Origin: an uncultured Bacteroidales bacterium
Lineage (GTDB): Bacteria > Bacteroidota > Bacteroidia > Bacteroidales > WCHB1-69
Length of the DNA: 11,019 bases
NCBI GenBank assembly: GCA_937892025.1
Contig: CALAVA010000333.1
Span: 1-11,019, forward strand
Direction of reading: 5' to 3'
This document shows, piece by piece, positions 1 to 6,182 of this stretch. The notes below the pieces were generated by a model. That model made no database searches. It saw only the letters and a program-made list of their open reading frames with translations, and was not told the origin of the DNA. The stretch's first letter is position 1. The number at the start of each line of letters is the position of its first letter. A program made the position numbers and the translations under genes.

Positions 1-1
1 A

Positions 2-1204
2 TCATTGACAACGGCTCCTGAATTGCCTGCAATGACTTTGGCAAATTATTGTTATGAAGCAATGTTCTCTGCATGTACATCATTAATAACGGCTCCTGAA
101 TTGCCTGCAACGACTTTGGCTGAAGGTTGTTATAATGCTATGTTCCATGGATGTACATCGTTGACAACGGCTCCTGAATTATCCGCAACAACTTTGGCAT
201 ATTATTGTTATTCAAGTATGTTTGCAGGATGTACATCATTGACAACGGCACCTGAATTGCCTACAACAACTTTGCAAGAAGGTTGTTATAATGCTATATT
301 CCAAGGATGTACATCATTGACAACGGCACCTGAATTGCCTGCAACAACTTTGGCAACTTATTGTTATAGTCAAATGTTCGAAGGATGTACATCATTGAGA
401 ACGGCTCCTGAATTGCCTGCAACAACTTTGGCAAGTCATTGTTATAACGCTATGTTCTATGGCTGTACATCATTGACAACTGCACCTGATTTACCTGCAA
501 CAACTTTGGCGGGTAGTTGTTATTGCGGTATGTTCCAAAATTGTACATCATTGAGAACGGCTCCAATTTTATCAGCAACAACTTTGGCAAATGAGTGCTG
601 TCAACAAATGTTTTTTGGATGTTCATCATTAACAGGAAGTCCATTATTACGTGCAACAAGATTAACAAATTCGTGTTATAAAGAAATGTTTTATGGATGC
701 ACGTCATTAACTAACGCAAGAACATTATCTGCTGCAACTGTTTTAGAAGAAAGTTGCTTTGAAAATATGTTTGGCGGGTGTGCTGCATTGGTAACATCTC
801 CAACAATATCGAGCAGTCCTGGTATGAAAAAGAATTGCTTTAAAAATATGTTTAATGGCTGTTCAAATCTTACAACAATGCCATATACAGGTACTTCATT
901 CCCGTGGCAAAGCCATGCATATGGATGTTACGAGGGAATGTTTGCAAATTGCACAAGTTTAAGAACCATACCATCTACAATATTTGGATATAATGCATAT
1001 GATTATTGTTTCAGAAGAATGTTTGCTGGGTGTACAAGAATAACAACAAAAATAAGATTATATGCAAATAATCTTGGCTCATTATCTGGCGTTTGTGAAT
1101 CAATGTTTGAAGGATGTACAAACTTGATGTCCGGATTAACAGCAGATTCGTTAATAATAGGACCTGACTGTTATAAAAATATGTTTAAAAATTGTGGAAA
1201 TCTT
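2..1204 (+). repeat. Tandem in-frame ~78-bp repeats encoding BspA-like units
   Basis: About 15 in-frame units of ~78 bp are marked by the recurring segment TGTACATCATTGACAACGGC. Units up to about base 570 are almost identical in DNA as well as protein, with changes concentrated at the variable residues before CY and before GC. Units after base ~570 share only the protein pattern. The contrast points to recent unit duplication or gene conversion at the 5' side. The array continues past the left edge. Confidence 0.85.
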
Positions 1205-1402
1205 TCTTGTATTGAAGCAAAATTCACAGGAACAACATCAGGAAACTTTACAATGCAAAATGCAAGCGGATATACTAATAATTGGGTTTATGGAGTTTCA
1301 AGCGCTGGCGTATTTTATCACAAAAGCGCAACACCTGAAGCCCCTACAGGTTATAGTGTACACTGGATTCCAAACGGATGGGAAGTACAACTTTTAGCCT
1401 AA
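2..1402 (+). CDS. BspA-like leucine-rich-repeat surface/adhesin-type protein, 5' partial
   Basis: The reading frame is open to the left window edge and starts inside a repeat, so the true start lies upstream; the TTG at base 5 is a repeat codon, not a start. About 15 units of roughly 26 residues follow, with consensus TAPELPATTLAxxCYxxMFxGCTSL. The first seven are nearly identical and later ones diverge. The MFxGCxSL signature is that of BspA-type (LRR_5-like) repeats found in Bacteroidetes surface proteins and gut phages. The last ~65 residues form a non-repeat domain (NWV...V...GVF...W.PNGW) that recurs in the protein at the right window edge. Family knowledge suggests an extracellular binding role; a phage receptor-binding or host-attachment function is inference. 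The stop is followed after one base by the left end of decayed element A. No signal peptide can be judged because the N-terminus is missing. Confidence 0.85.
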   Translation, partial: SLTTAPELPAMTLANYCYEAMFSACTSLITAPELPATTLAEGCYNAMFHGCTSLTTAPELSATTLAYYCYSSMFAGCTSLTTAPELPTTTLQEGCYNAIFQGCTSLTTAPELPATTLATYCYSQMFEGCTSLRTAPELPATTLASHCYNAMFYGCTSLTTAPDLPATTLAGSCYCGMFQNCTSLRTAPILSATTLANECCQQMFFGCSSLTGSPLLRATRLTNSCYKEMFYGCTSLTNARTLSAATVLEESCFENMFGGCAALVTSPTISSSPGMKKNCFKNMFNGCSNLTTMPYTGTSFPWQSHAYGCYEGMFANCTSLRTIPSTIFGYNAYDYCFRRMFAGCTRITTKIRLYANNLGSLSGVCESMFEGCTNLMSGLTADSLIIGPDCYKNMFKNCGNLSCIEAKFTGTTSGNFTMQNASGYTNNWVYGVSSAGVFYHKSATPEAPTGYSVHWIPNGWEVQLLA

Positions 1403-1403
1403 A

Positions 1404-1724
1404 TTATGATTTTCCTACGGGAAAACCCACCATTTTAATGGTGGGATGAAAGCAGGAATTTTTTAATTTTGTTTTTTTTGAAATATTTTTAGTATATTCT
1501 GCAATAGAAACTTCCAACTTTAAGCCTACAAAGGGATAAAGAACCTTTCTTGTTGGTTGGAAAGGTATGGTAACTCGCACTTTGGTGTTTGGATGCCAAA
1601 AACTACCTCATAAAAACAAGAATAAAAACCTGAAAACAAAAGGCTAAAACATATTTGTGGCAGCGGAGGACTACTGAAGTGCTTGCTCCAAAGAATCCCA
1701 CAGTTTTAAGTGTGAGAGTAGTCA
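1404..1724 (+). mobile_element. Decayed IS200/IS605-type (TnpB family) element, copy A
   Basis: This stretch has no intact gene but aligns from end to end, with gaps, to two other intergenic stretches (copies B and C, minus strand). The left end has ATTATGATTTT, then a perfect hairpin at 1426-1445 (CCCACCATT/AATGGTGGG), then GGGATGAAAGCAGGAATT, a T-rich run and AAATATTTTTAGTATA. The right end has GGCAGCGGAGGAC, GAAGTGCTTGCTCC, a hairpin at 1697-1716 and the terminal GAGAGTAGTCAG. Hairpin ends without inverted repeats and a right end closing in GTAGTCA are typical of IS200/IS605 elements. Inside, the frame ending in LPHKNKNKNLKTKG-stop matches the end of the tnpB fossil in copy C. No transposase is present, so it is non-autonomous and probably relic. 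Boundaries are set by where copies A and B begin and stop matching. Confidence 0.7.
1641..1724 (+). ncRNA. omegaRNA-like right end of element A (candidate)
   Basis: The 3' part of element A keeps the arrangement of a TnpB guide-RNA scaffold: a GGAG...CTCC pairing (GGAGGAC ... TTGCTCC), a terminal hairpin at 1697-1716 with a TTTT-type loop, and the end GAGAGTAGTCAG, after which a guide would begin (AAAAGTTATTTATAAC). In the known family the RNA is read from the tnpB 3' end through the right end. Whether it is transcribed here is unknown; readthrough from the upstream BspA-like gene is possible. Confidence 0.35.
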
Positions 1725-1738
1725 GAAAAGTTATTTAT

Positions 1739-1778
1739 AACAAAAAAAGGCATTTTAACAGTGGCCATTTTTTTTGTT
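1739..1778. terminator. Bidirectional terminator between element A and the ADP-ribosylglycohydrolase gene
   Basis: An inverted repeat AACAAAAAAA...TTTTTTTGTT encloses GGC/GCC around a ~12-nt loop, giving a hairpin with T-runs on both strands. It overlaps the stop codon of the minus-strand gene and could end transcription from either side. Confidence 0.6.
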
Positions 1779-2577
1779 ATCTTTTCAACATTTTTTCGTT
1801 GAAAAGCATTATTGTTTTTTTCATATCATCAGGGAATTTTTCTTTAAATTGTTCCATAATGAAATGTGGCAATCCGTAATATGGCTCAGCTATACTGCAA
1901 GCCATAGCAGCAATTGTATCAGAATCACCGCCAATCCATATTGATTTACGTATACAATCAATAAAATCATTACTTTCAAGGAAGCAAATAATTGCTTCAG
2001 GAACGGTGACTTGACAAGTTGCGTCAAATCTATGGGATTTAGTTCCTATTTCTGTGATTGGCTTTGACAAGTCGTATTTGAAATCTTCTTCCAAAATACG
2101 TTTCATATCTTGTTTTACAGCACCACTTCTTGCAAGATAAATGGCTTCAGCAATTGCTTGAGCACCTTTTATTCCTTCTTCGTGGTTATGTGTAACTTCT
2201 GCTGATTTCTTTGCTAAATCAAGACATTCATCAAGAGTATTTGCATAAAATGCACAAGGCGATACTCTCATTCCAGCGCCATTTCCATAACTATTTATTG
2301 GCTTAGTTGAATCACCTAATACCCAAGCTTTAAATCTTCCGCCATATCCAGCATCTGGATAATTTGTAGCCCAATCTTTAAGTATTTCTGCTAATTTTTC
2401 AGTTGAATCTCCACCTGTGTTAATAAGCCATTCCATAACAGCAGCGGTAAGCACCGAATCATCGGTGAACTTACCGTTTTTTAATATCTCAATACTATCA
2501 GGGCTTTCTTCGTGAGTATTGTTCCATTCGTAAATTGACCCACAATAATCTCCAATTAAAGCGCCAATGTATTGCAT
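1777..2577 (-). CDS. ADP-ribosylglycohydrolase (ARH/DraG family)
   Basis: A 266-residue protein with the ARH/DraG hallmarks. GALIGDYCGS (residues 5-14) is the N-terminal GD motif, FTDDS (37-41) is the first metal-binding set, YGNGAGMRVSP lies in the substrate region, and GGDSDT (216-221) carries the second metal-binding aspartates D218 and D220. Known members hydrolyse ADP-ribose from proteins or small molecules using two magnesium ions, and the length fits a single-domain enzyme. The ATG overlaps the stop of the upstream gene by one base (TAATG), so the two are translationally coupled. In a phage it could reverse host- or phage-made ADP-ribosylation, for example by defence toxins; that role is inference and the substrate cannot be told from sequence. 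Confidence 0.92.
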   Translation of the reverse strand: MQYIGALIGDYCGSIYEWNNTHEESPDSIEILKNGKFTDDSVLTAAVMEWLINTGGDSTEKLAEILKDWATNYPDAGYGGRFKAWVLGDSTKPINSYGNGAGMRVSPCAFYANTLDECLDLAKKSAEVTHNHEEGIKGAQAIAEAIYLARSGAVKQDMKRILEEDFKYDLSKPITEIGTKSHRFDATCQVTVPEAIICFLESNDFIDCIRKSIWIGGDSDTIAAMACSIAEPYYGLPHFIMEQFKEKFPDDMKKTIMLFNEKMLKR

Positions 2578-3191
2578 TACTTACGATTAATTGTAATCTT
2601 TATTGAGTCAGTTTTGGAATGTGTTTTTCTATTGTCATAATGTCCTTTGTTTGAGGCATCACGATTCTTGTCATAGAACTTGTATTTGTTGCTATCAGTG
2701 CAAGCGGTAAAGCGCCCTTGTTCGTCTCTTGGCTGAGCTTTTGCCTTTGCAGAAAACACCTTACGAATCAAATCTTCATCAACGTCAATTTCAAATTCTC
2801 TTGAAGTATTAACATAATTGTTAATGTAGTCGTTATTGTGGTCAACTACACGGCAAGCTTTAAGGATAAACTTGTTACCTGCTTTCACAAATTGTTTTGC
2901 ATCTCTAACTGCATTCTTAACCTCAGTTCTTACTTTCCAATAAATCTTGCTTTCAGCACGTGCCAATGCAATTTTCTTTCCAATTTCAGGATTGAATGTG
3001 TCTTTGTCATCGCATTTTGCATATCCTTTTGCAAATGTTCTGAAATTATACATAAATTGATTTCCAGAGATTCCTGTAGGGACAATCACGTCACAGGTTA
3101 AATAGCACTTAACAGTCTTGTTTTCCTCATCAATAGTGTACTGAGGCTTCTTGGTAAATCTTACCTTAAAATCATCTCTATAATTTTTCAT
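2577..3191 (-). CDS. Hypothetical phage-type protein coupled to ADP-ribosylglycohydrolase
   Basis: A 204-residue protein without a confidently recognised domain. Residues 25-115 form a mixed alpha/beta region containing AKGYAKCDDKDTFNPEIGKK followed by IALARAES, a pattern (charged 'GxAxCxxxDxFxxExGxxxAxxRA') I associate with uncharacterised phage proteins. Residues 155-161 read RDEQGRF, and the tail from ~162 is polar, lysine/asparagine-rich and probably disordered. No signal peptide or membrane segment is seen. It is the first gene of a two-gene unit with the ARH gene. The start is set by ATG after an ATTTTATTATTATG leader, with no Shine-Dalgarno site, as is usual in Bacteroidetes. The right end of element B lies only ~33 bp upstream, so its promoter may lie in or beyond that element. 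Confidence 0.75.
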   Translation of the reverse strand: MKNYRDDFKVRFTKKPQYTIDEENKTVKCYLTCDVIVPTGISGNQFMYNFRTFAKGYAKCDDKDTFNPEIGKKIALARAESKIYWKVRTEVKNAVRDAKQFVKAGNKFILKACRVVDHNNDYINNYVNTSREFEIDVDEDLIRKVFSAKAKAQPRDEQGRFTACTDSNKYKFYDKNRDASNKGHYDNRKTHSKTDSIKITINRK

Positions 3192-3224
3192 AATAATAAA
3201 ATTTTAGTTCTTTTTATTTTTCTT

Positions 3225-3320
3225 CTGAATACTCCAACCACTAAAGTGCTTTTGGGAAACATAGCCTATCGGCTTACTTTAACTATGCACAGGTGGAGTC
3301 ATCCAATTCCCCAAATATGT
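3225..3320 (-). ncRNA. omegaRNA-like right end of element B (candidate)
   Basis: On the minus strand a structured 3' part is visible: GACTCCACC, a stem enclosing AGCCGATAGGCT flanked by GCAT/ATG, then CCAA...TTGG around CAC-TTTA-GTG, ending in GGAGTATTCAG. This is the same order as in copies A and C. The putative guide position begins AAGAAAAATAAAAAG. Transcription is not shown. Confidence 0.3.
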
Positions 3321-3520
3321 TTAGTCTTTGGATTTCAGTCTTTTATTCTTATCTTTACCATTCCAACCAGCAAGAAAGGTTCCTAATCCATTCGTGGGCT
3401 TAAAGTTGTAGATTACTAATGCAAGTATACTAAAAATATTTTAAAAAAACAAAAATTAAAGAACTCCTGCTTTAATCCAACTTCTAAAATGATTGGTTTT
3501 CCACGCAGAAAAATCATAAT
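3225..3520 (-). mobile_element. Decayed IS200/IS605-type element, copy B
   Basis: Read on the minus strand, this stretch aligns to copy A from ATTATGATTTT onward. It shows a left-end imperfect hairpin, then GGATTAAAGCAGGAGTT, a T-rich run and AAATATTTTTAGTATAC, then GGAACCTTTCTTGCTGGTTGGAA (shortened in A only by point changes). It ends in an omegaRNA-like right end: AGCC-GATA-GGCT hairpin near 3274-3264, CCAA...CACTTTAGTG...TTGG, and terminal GGAGTATTCAG at 3225. The internal frame NGKDKNKRLKSKD-stop corresponds to the end of the tnpB fossil of copy C. There is no transposase. It accounts for most of the gene-free interval between the Thg1-like gene and the next gene. Confidence 0.7.
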
Positions 3521-3576
3521 ATTTTCTTTTCTTAACTTTTTTTCTTTTGTATCAGAAGTTTTATCTTATTTTATAC

Positions 3577-3587
3577 TCAATATACAA
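3577..3587 (-). promoter_or_regulatory. Candidate promoter element TTGTATATTGA
   Basis: On the minus strand AATTTGTATATTGAGTATAAAATAAG lies just after the Thg1-like gene and upstream of element B and the 3191-1777 unit. The same TTGTATATTGA core occurs just upstream of the nicotinamidase ATG (8496-8506). Two matching 11-mers at two unit starts suggest a shared promoter, though the A+T bias weakens this. Confidence 0.35.
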
Positions 3588-3603
3588 ATTTTCTTTTTTA
3601 ATT

Positions 3604-4449
3604 TCAAGTGTCAATCAAGTTTAATTCGTTAATCAAGTTATTTCTATTTTCTTTGTTTGTCAAATCGCATCCGTCAAATGCTTCCCAAACGTTCCTTGTG
3701 TATGAAGTATCGTATATCATTGCTTCAAGACTTTCATCTCCAACAAGATTAAATGTTTTTGTTGCTTTTTTAATGAATCTACCATATTTTTTGCCATCGT
3801 CAAAATCATTCCAATCAATATTTTTTTCTTGCTTTAGCAATTCCACTTGTTCATCTGTATTCTTTGACATAAGAACCTTATGTGGAAGATATGTTTGACA
3901 TGTCTGTTGTTTACTATTTCTAACGCAGTCAATGTTTCTAAAAAGAAGCCACGCCATAGCATCGTTAGCGTTGTCAACATTCCACACTTTACAGTCAAAT
4001 TGATATAAAGGAGAATCTTTAATGTTAATAATACACATTTCCAAAACATTTTCAGAACTTGCACAAGTCGGTACTTCTTTTAATAAATTAGCCCACATAA
4101 TTTGTGAAAATTTTGATGTTGCAAGTGATGCAATAATACTTTGCATTTTGCACATTCTCCCACCAAAAAACACATCACCTTCTTGGTCGTTCTTCTTGAT
4201 AATCAATGAAATTTCATCGCTTTGCGTGTAGGCAAAAATACAGCCTTGGACTTCTTTACAAAGATATTTTGCTGTTTCGTTCATTGCTTCGATAAACGTA
4301 TCATCAAAAGGCTTTTTGAATTCATTCTTAATCATTTTTGAAAAAGAACGGCCATCAATATGTGCAATAATATATTTGTCTGAATCAAGAAAATAATTAA
4401 ATTCGCTTTGTTTGTTCTTACATTTTTCTTTTAATGAAGTTGATTCCAT
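3604..4449 (-). CDS. Thg1-like 3'-5' RNA polymerase (tRNA 5'-end repair family)
   Basis: A 281-residue protein of the tRNAHis guanylyltransferase superfamily. HIDGRSFSKMIK (residues 30-41, D32/G33) and YTQSDEIS (74-81, S77-D78-E79) are the metal-binding palm motifs, at almost the same positions as in eukaryotic Thg1. FEKPFD-like spacing and KYLCKEVQGC between them also fit. The tRNAHis-specific HINNLYN motif is absent; the matching stretch reads FRNIDCVRNSKQQ, as in Thg1-like proteins (TLPs). Known TLPs add nucleotides 3'-to-5' to repair 5'-truncated tRNAs in a template-dependent way, so repair of damaged tRNA is the likeliest role. The gene stands alone, with its own A+T-rich leader, between a solo left-end hairpin and element B. 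It is longer than typical TLPs by a C-terminal extension. Confidence 0.9.
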   Translation of the reverse strand: MESTSLKEKCKNKQSEFNYFLDSDKYIIAHIDGRSFSKMIKNEFKKPFDDTFIEAMNETAKYLCKEVQGCIFAYTQSDEISLIIKKNDQEGDVFFGGRMCKMQSIIASLATSKFSQIMWANLLKEVPTCASSENVLEMCIINIKDSPLYQFDCKVWNVDNANDAMAWLLFRNIDCVRNSKQQTCQTYLPHKVLMSKNTDEQVELLKQEKNIDWNDFDDGKKYGRFIKKATKTFNLVGDESLEAMIYDTSYTRNVWEAFDGCDLTNKENRNNLINELNLIDT

Positions 4450-4510
4450 TTTAATTAATTTTTTTCTATCTTATAAAATTTATATTTTTTAATTTTACGA
4501 TTAATGTGTA

Positions 4511-4550
4511 AGAAAGCCCACTGCTTTAGCCGTGGGATGAATTGCTTTAA
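4511..4550 (+). repeat. Solo IS605-type left-end hairpin (remnant D)
   Basis: AAGCCCACTGCTTTAGCCGTGGG (hairpin 4517-4536, CCCAC/GTGGG plus GC/GC, TTTA loop) followed by ATGAATTGC matches the left-end hairpin and GGGATGAAAGC trailer of element A. Nothing like the rest of the element follows, so this is either a truncated copy or an unrelated hairpin of similar form. Confidence 0.45.
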
Positions 4551-4558
4551 CATTGTGT

Positions 4559-4588
4559 CGCTGACAGCGCCACTTGATATTTCAAGTG
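4559..4588. terminator. Stem-loops downstream of rfbC
   Basis: Two hairpins sit right after the rfbC stop on the minus strand: CACTTGA-TATT-TCAAGTG (4571-4588, perfect 7-bp stem) and CGCTG-A-CAGCG (4559-4569). No long T-run follows, so they may act as a processing or attenuating structure, perhaps with hairpin D, rather than as a classic intrinsic terminator. Confidence 0.4.
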
Positions 4589-4591
4589 TGG

Positions 4592-5137
4592 TTAAAAATC
4601 AAAATCAAATACATAATTCGGGTTTTCTAAATCTTTTTCAGAAACTCTAATGTCAGATTTATCAATATAGTTTTCCCAATTAAATGGTATTGACTGATAG
4701 TTGTACCCACGTTCACTTGCTTTATTATAATAGTTGTCACATTTATATTGGAATATTGTTCCATTCCTAAGAGTTAAAAATCCGTGTAAAAATCCTCTTG
4801 GTACAAAAAATTGCCTATGGTTCTCTTCAGAAAGATATACCGAATATATACGGCCATAATTAGGACTATCTTTTCTGATATCAACAATTACATCCATTAC
4901 AGCACCTCTTATTACACGAACAAGCTTTGCTTGGGCATATTCACCTTCTTGAGAGTGCATTCCACGTAAAACACCATATGAAGAAAACGATTGATTATCT
5001 TGTACAAATGTAACATCAGCAACTTTTTCCTTAAATTCATTTTCGTTGAACGATTCATAAAAATATCCACGTTCATCAAGAAACAATTTAGGACTAATCA
5101 ACGCCGGCCCATTTTCAATTTTCCAAACTATGTTCAT
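4592..5137 (-). CDS. rfbC: dTDP-4-dehydrorhamnose 3,5-epimerase (RmlC)
   Basis: A 181-residue cupin epimerase converting dTDP-4-keto-6-deoxyglucose to dTDP-4-keto-rhamnose. The visible motifs are LDERGYFYESF (residues 20-30), GVLRGMHSQ (55-63) with catalytic base H61, KLVRVIRGAVMDVIVDIR (71-88), FFVPRGFLHGF (110-120) and FQYKCDNYY (129-137) with Y131 as the expected general acid. The usual GLHYQ/GMHYQ reads GMHSQ, a mild departure. The start is the ATG at 5137; an upstream TTG six bases earlier would add only two residues. Either start lies inside the end of rfbA, overlapping by about 23 nt, so the genes are co-translated. It is the last gene of the seven-gene chain. RmlB and RmlD are absent from the window and may come from the host or lie elsewhere. 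Confidence 0.94.
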   Translation of the reverse strand: MNIVWKIENGPALISPKLFLDERGYFYESFNENEFKEKVADVTFVQDNQSFSSYGVLRGMHSQEGEYAQAKLVRVIRGAVMDVIVDIRKDSPNYGRIYSVYLSEENHRQFFVPRGFLHGFLTLRNGTIFQYKCDNYYNKASERGYNYQSIPFNWENYIDKSDIRVSEKDLENPNYVFDFDF

Positions 5138-6032
5138 TTTCAATTTTTTTATTATATAATTTCATTAGATATTGTCCGTATTCATTCTTTTCCATTGCTT
5201 TTGCCGATTGTAATAGTTGGTCACTATTAATCCATCCATTATTATAAGCAATTTCCTCAAGACAAGCAATTTGCAATCCTTGTCTTTTTTCAATGGTTTC
5301 TATGTAATTTGATGCTTCTGACAAACTATCAAATGTGCCTGTATCAAGCCAAGCAAATCCTCTTGGCAATTCTTCCATAACCAGCCTATTTTCTTTAATA
5401 TACAAGTTGTTAAGTGATGTAATTTCAAGTTCACCTCTTTCTGATGGCTTTATTTGCTTTGCCTTCTCAACAACATCATTTGGATAGAAATACAATCCTA
5501 CAATAGCATAATTTGATTTTGGATTTTTCGGCTTTTCTTCGATTTCTTTAATATATCCGTCAGGACCTAGTGTTGCAACACCATATCTTTCTGGGTCATT
5601 TACATAATACCCGAAAACCGTTGCCACCTTTTCCATATCAAAAGCCCCATTATCTGCATATTTTGAGGATATTAAATAGTCTGAAAAACCAGGACCGTGA
5701 AATATGTTGTCGCCAAGAATTAAGCAAGCAGAAGAACCATCAAGGAAATCTTCCGCAATAAGAAATGCTTGTGCCAACCCTTCCGGCTTTTCTTGTATGG
5801 CATATTGTAGATTAACGCCAAATTGCTTTCCGTCACCAAGTAACCTTTTAAATGATTCGTTATCTTCTGGCGTTGTTATTATCAATATATCACGAATATC
5901 AGCTAACATTAATACTGACAATGGGTAATACACCATTGGCTTGTCATAAATTGGCAATAATTGCTTTGAAACACCTTTTGTTATTGGATAAAGACGTGAC
6001 CCTGAACCACCAGATAATACTATACCTTTCAT
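5115..6032 (-). CDS. rfbA: Glucose-1-phosphate thymidylyltransferase (RmlA)
   Basis: A 305-residue nucleotidyltransferase making dTDP-glucose from dTTP and glucose-1-phosphate, the first step to dTDP-rhamnose. The N-terminal signature MKGIVLSGGSGSRLYP (residues 1-16) binds nucleotide, and SKQLLPIYDKPMVYYPLS (22-39) is near-invariant in the family. EKPEGLAQAF (81-90), LGDNIFHG (106-113, catalytic metal aspartate D108), EIEEKPKNPKSNYAIVGLYF and WLDTGTFDSL follow in order. Length is typical. The ATG overlaps the stop of the small membrane-protein gene (ATGA), and its own end overlaps rfbC. High conservation beside unknown neighbours suggests capture of an rfbA-rfbC pair from a bacterial rhamnose cluster. 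The product could feed capsule, O-antigen or virion glycosylation; which is unknown. Confidence 0.96.
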   Translation of the reverse strand: MKGIVLSGGSGSRLYPITKGVSKQLLPIYDKPMVYYPLSVLMLADIRDILIITTPEDNESFKRLLGDGKQFGVNLQYAIQEKPEGLAQAFLIAEDFLDGSSACLILGDNIFHGPGFSDYLISSKYADNGAFDMEKVATVFGYYVNDPERYGVATLGPDGYIKEIEEKPKNPKSNYAIVGLYFYPNDVVEKAKQIKPSERGELEITSLNNLYIKENRLVMEELPRGFAWLDTGTFDSLSEASNYIETIEKRQGLQIACLEEIAYNNGWINSDQLLQSAKAMEKNEYGQYLMKLYNKKIENEHSLEN

Positions 6033-6181
6033 TTTTTCTTGTTTTTATACCATTTTAAAAATTCTTCATATTCTTCATCGGTAATTTTTGGAACATACCT
6101 GTCTTTTCCTTTGAAATAGAGAAACGCTATAAATCCGCACGTTGCAATAATGTCAATAATAATTAAAATTGTAAGTACCAT
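6029..6181 (-). CDS. Small single-pass membrane protein (50 residues)
   Basis: A short frame begins with ATG one base after the stop of the upstream nuclease-like gene (TAA-A-ATG) and ends by ATGA overlap with rfbA. It encodes 50 residues: a hydrophobic segment at ~2-21 (VLTILIIIDIIATCGFIAFL), then a charged tail ending DEEYEEFLKWYKNKKK. The exact fit between its neighbours and its clear membrane/charged layout support it as a real gene. Topology is probably N-out with a basic cytoplasmic tail. Function is unknown; no family recognised. Confidence 0.75.
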   Translation of the reverse strand: MVLTILIIIDIIATCGFIAFLYFKGKDRYVPKITDEEYEEFLKWYKNKKK

Positions 6182-6182
6182 T

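Noticed and set aside
450..707. Minus-strand frame of 85 codons inside the BspA-like gene
   Set aside because: It is the antisense shadow of the repeat array; its protein merely mirrors the repeat and has no independent support.
2..1204. Regular ~78-bp repeats as a CRISPR array or non-coding tandem repeat
   Set aside because: The period is a multiple of three, the frame stays open throughout and changes respect the protein pattern; the units encode BspA-like repeats with no spacer structure.
1426..1445. Left-end hairpin of element A as an ordinary terminator of the BspA-like gene
   Set aside because: It lacks an immediate T-run (GATGAAAGCAGG follows), and the same hairpin plus trailer recurs at other loci, which marks it as an element end; it may still affect termination.
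1655..1879. Plus-strand frame of 74 codons over the end of element A
   Set aside because: It runs through the omegaRNA-like right end and the terminator, then antisense to the ADP-ribosylglycohydrolase gene; no conserved features.
4511..4588. tRNA or riboswitch in the hairpin cluster before rfbC's end
   Set aside because: There is no cloverleaf, no T-loop GTTCRA box and no CCA-like end; the region is downstream, not upstream, of the adjacent gene, so a leader riboswitch is not expected.
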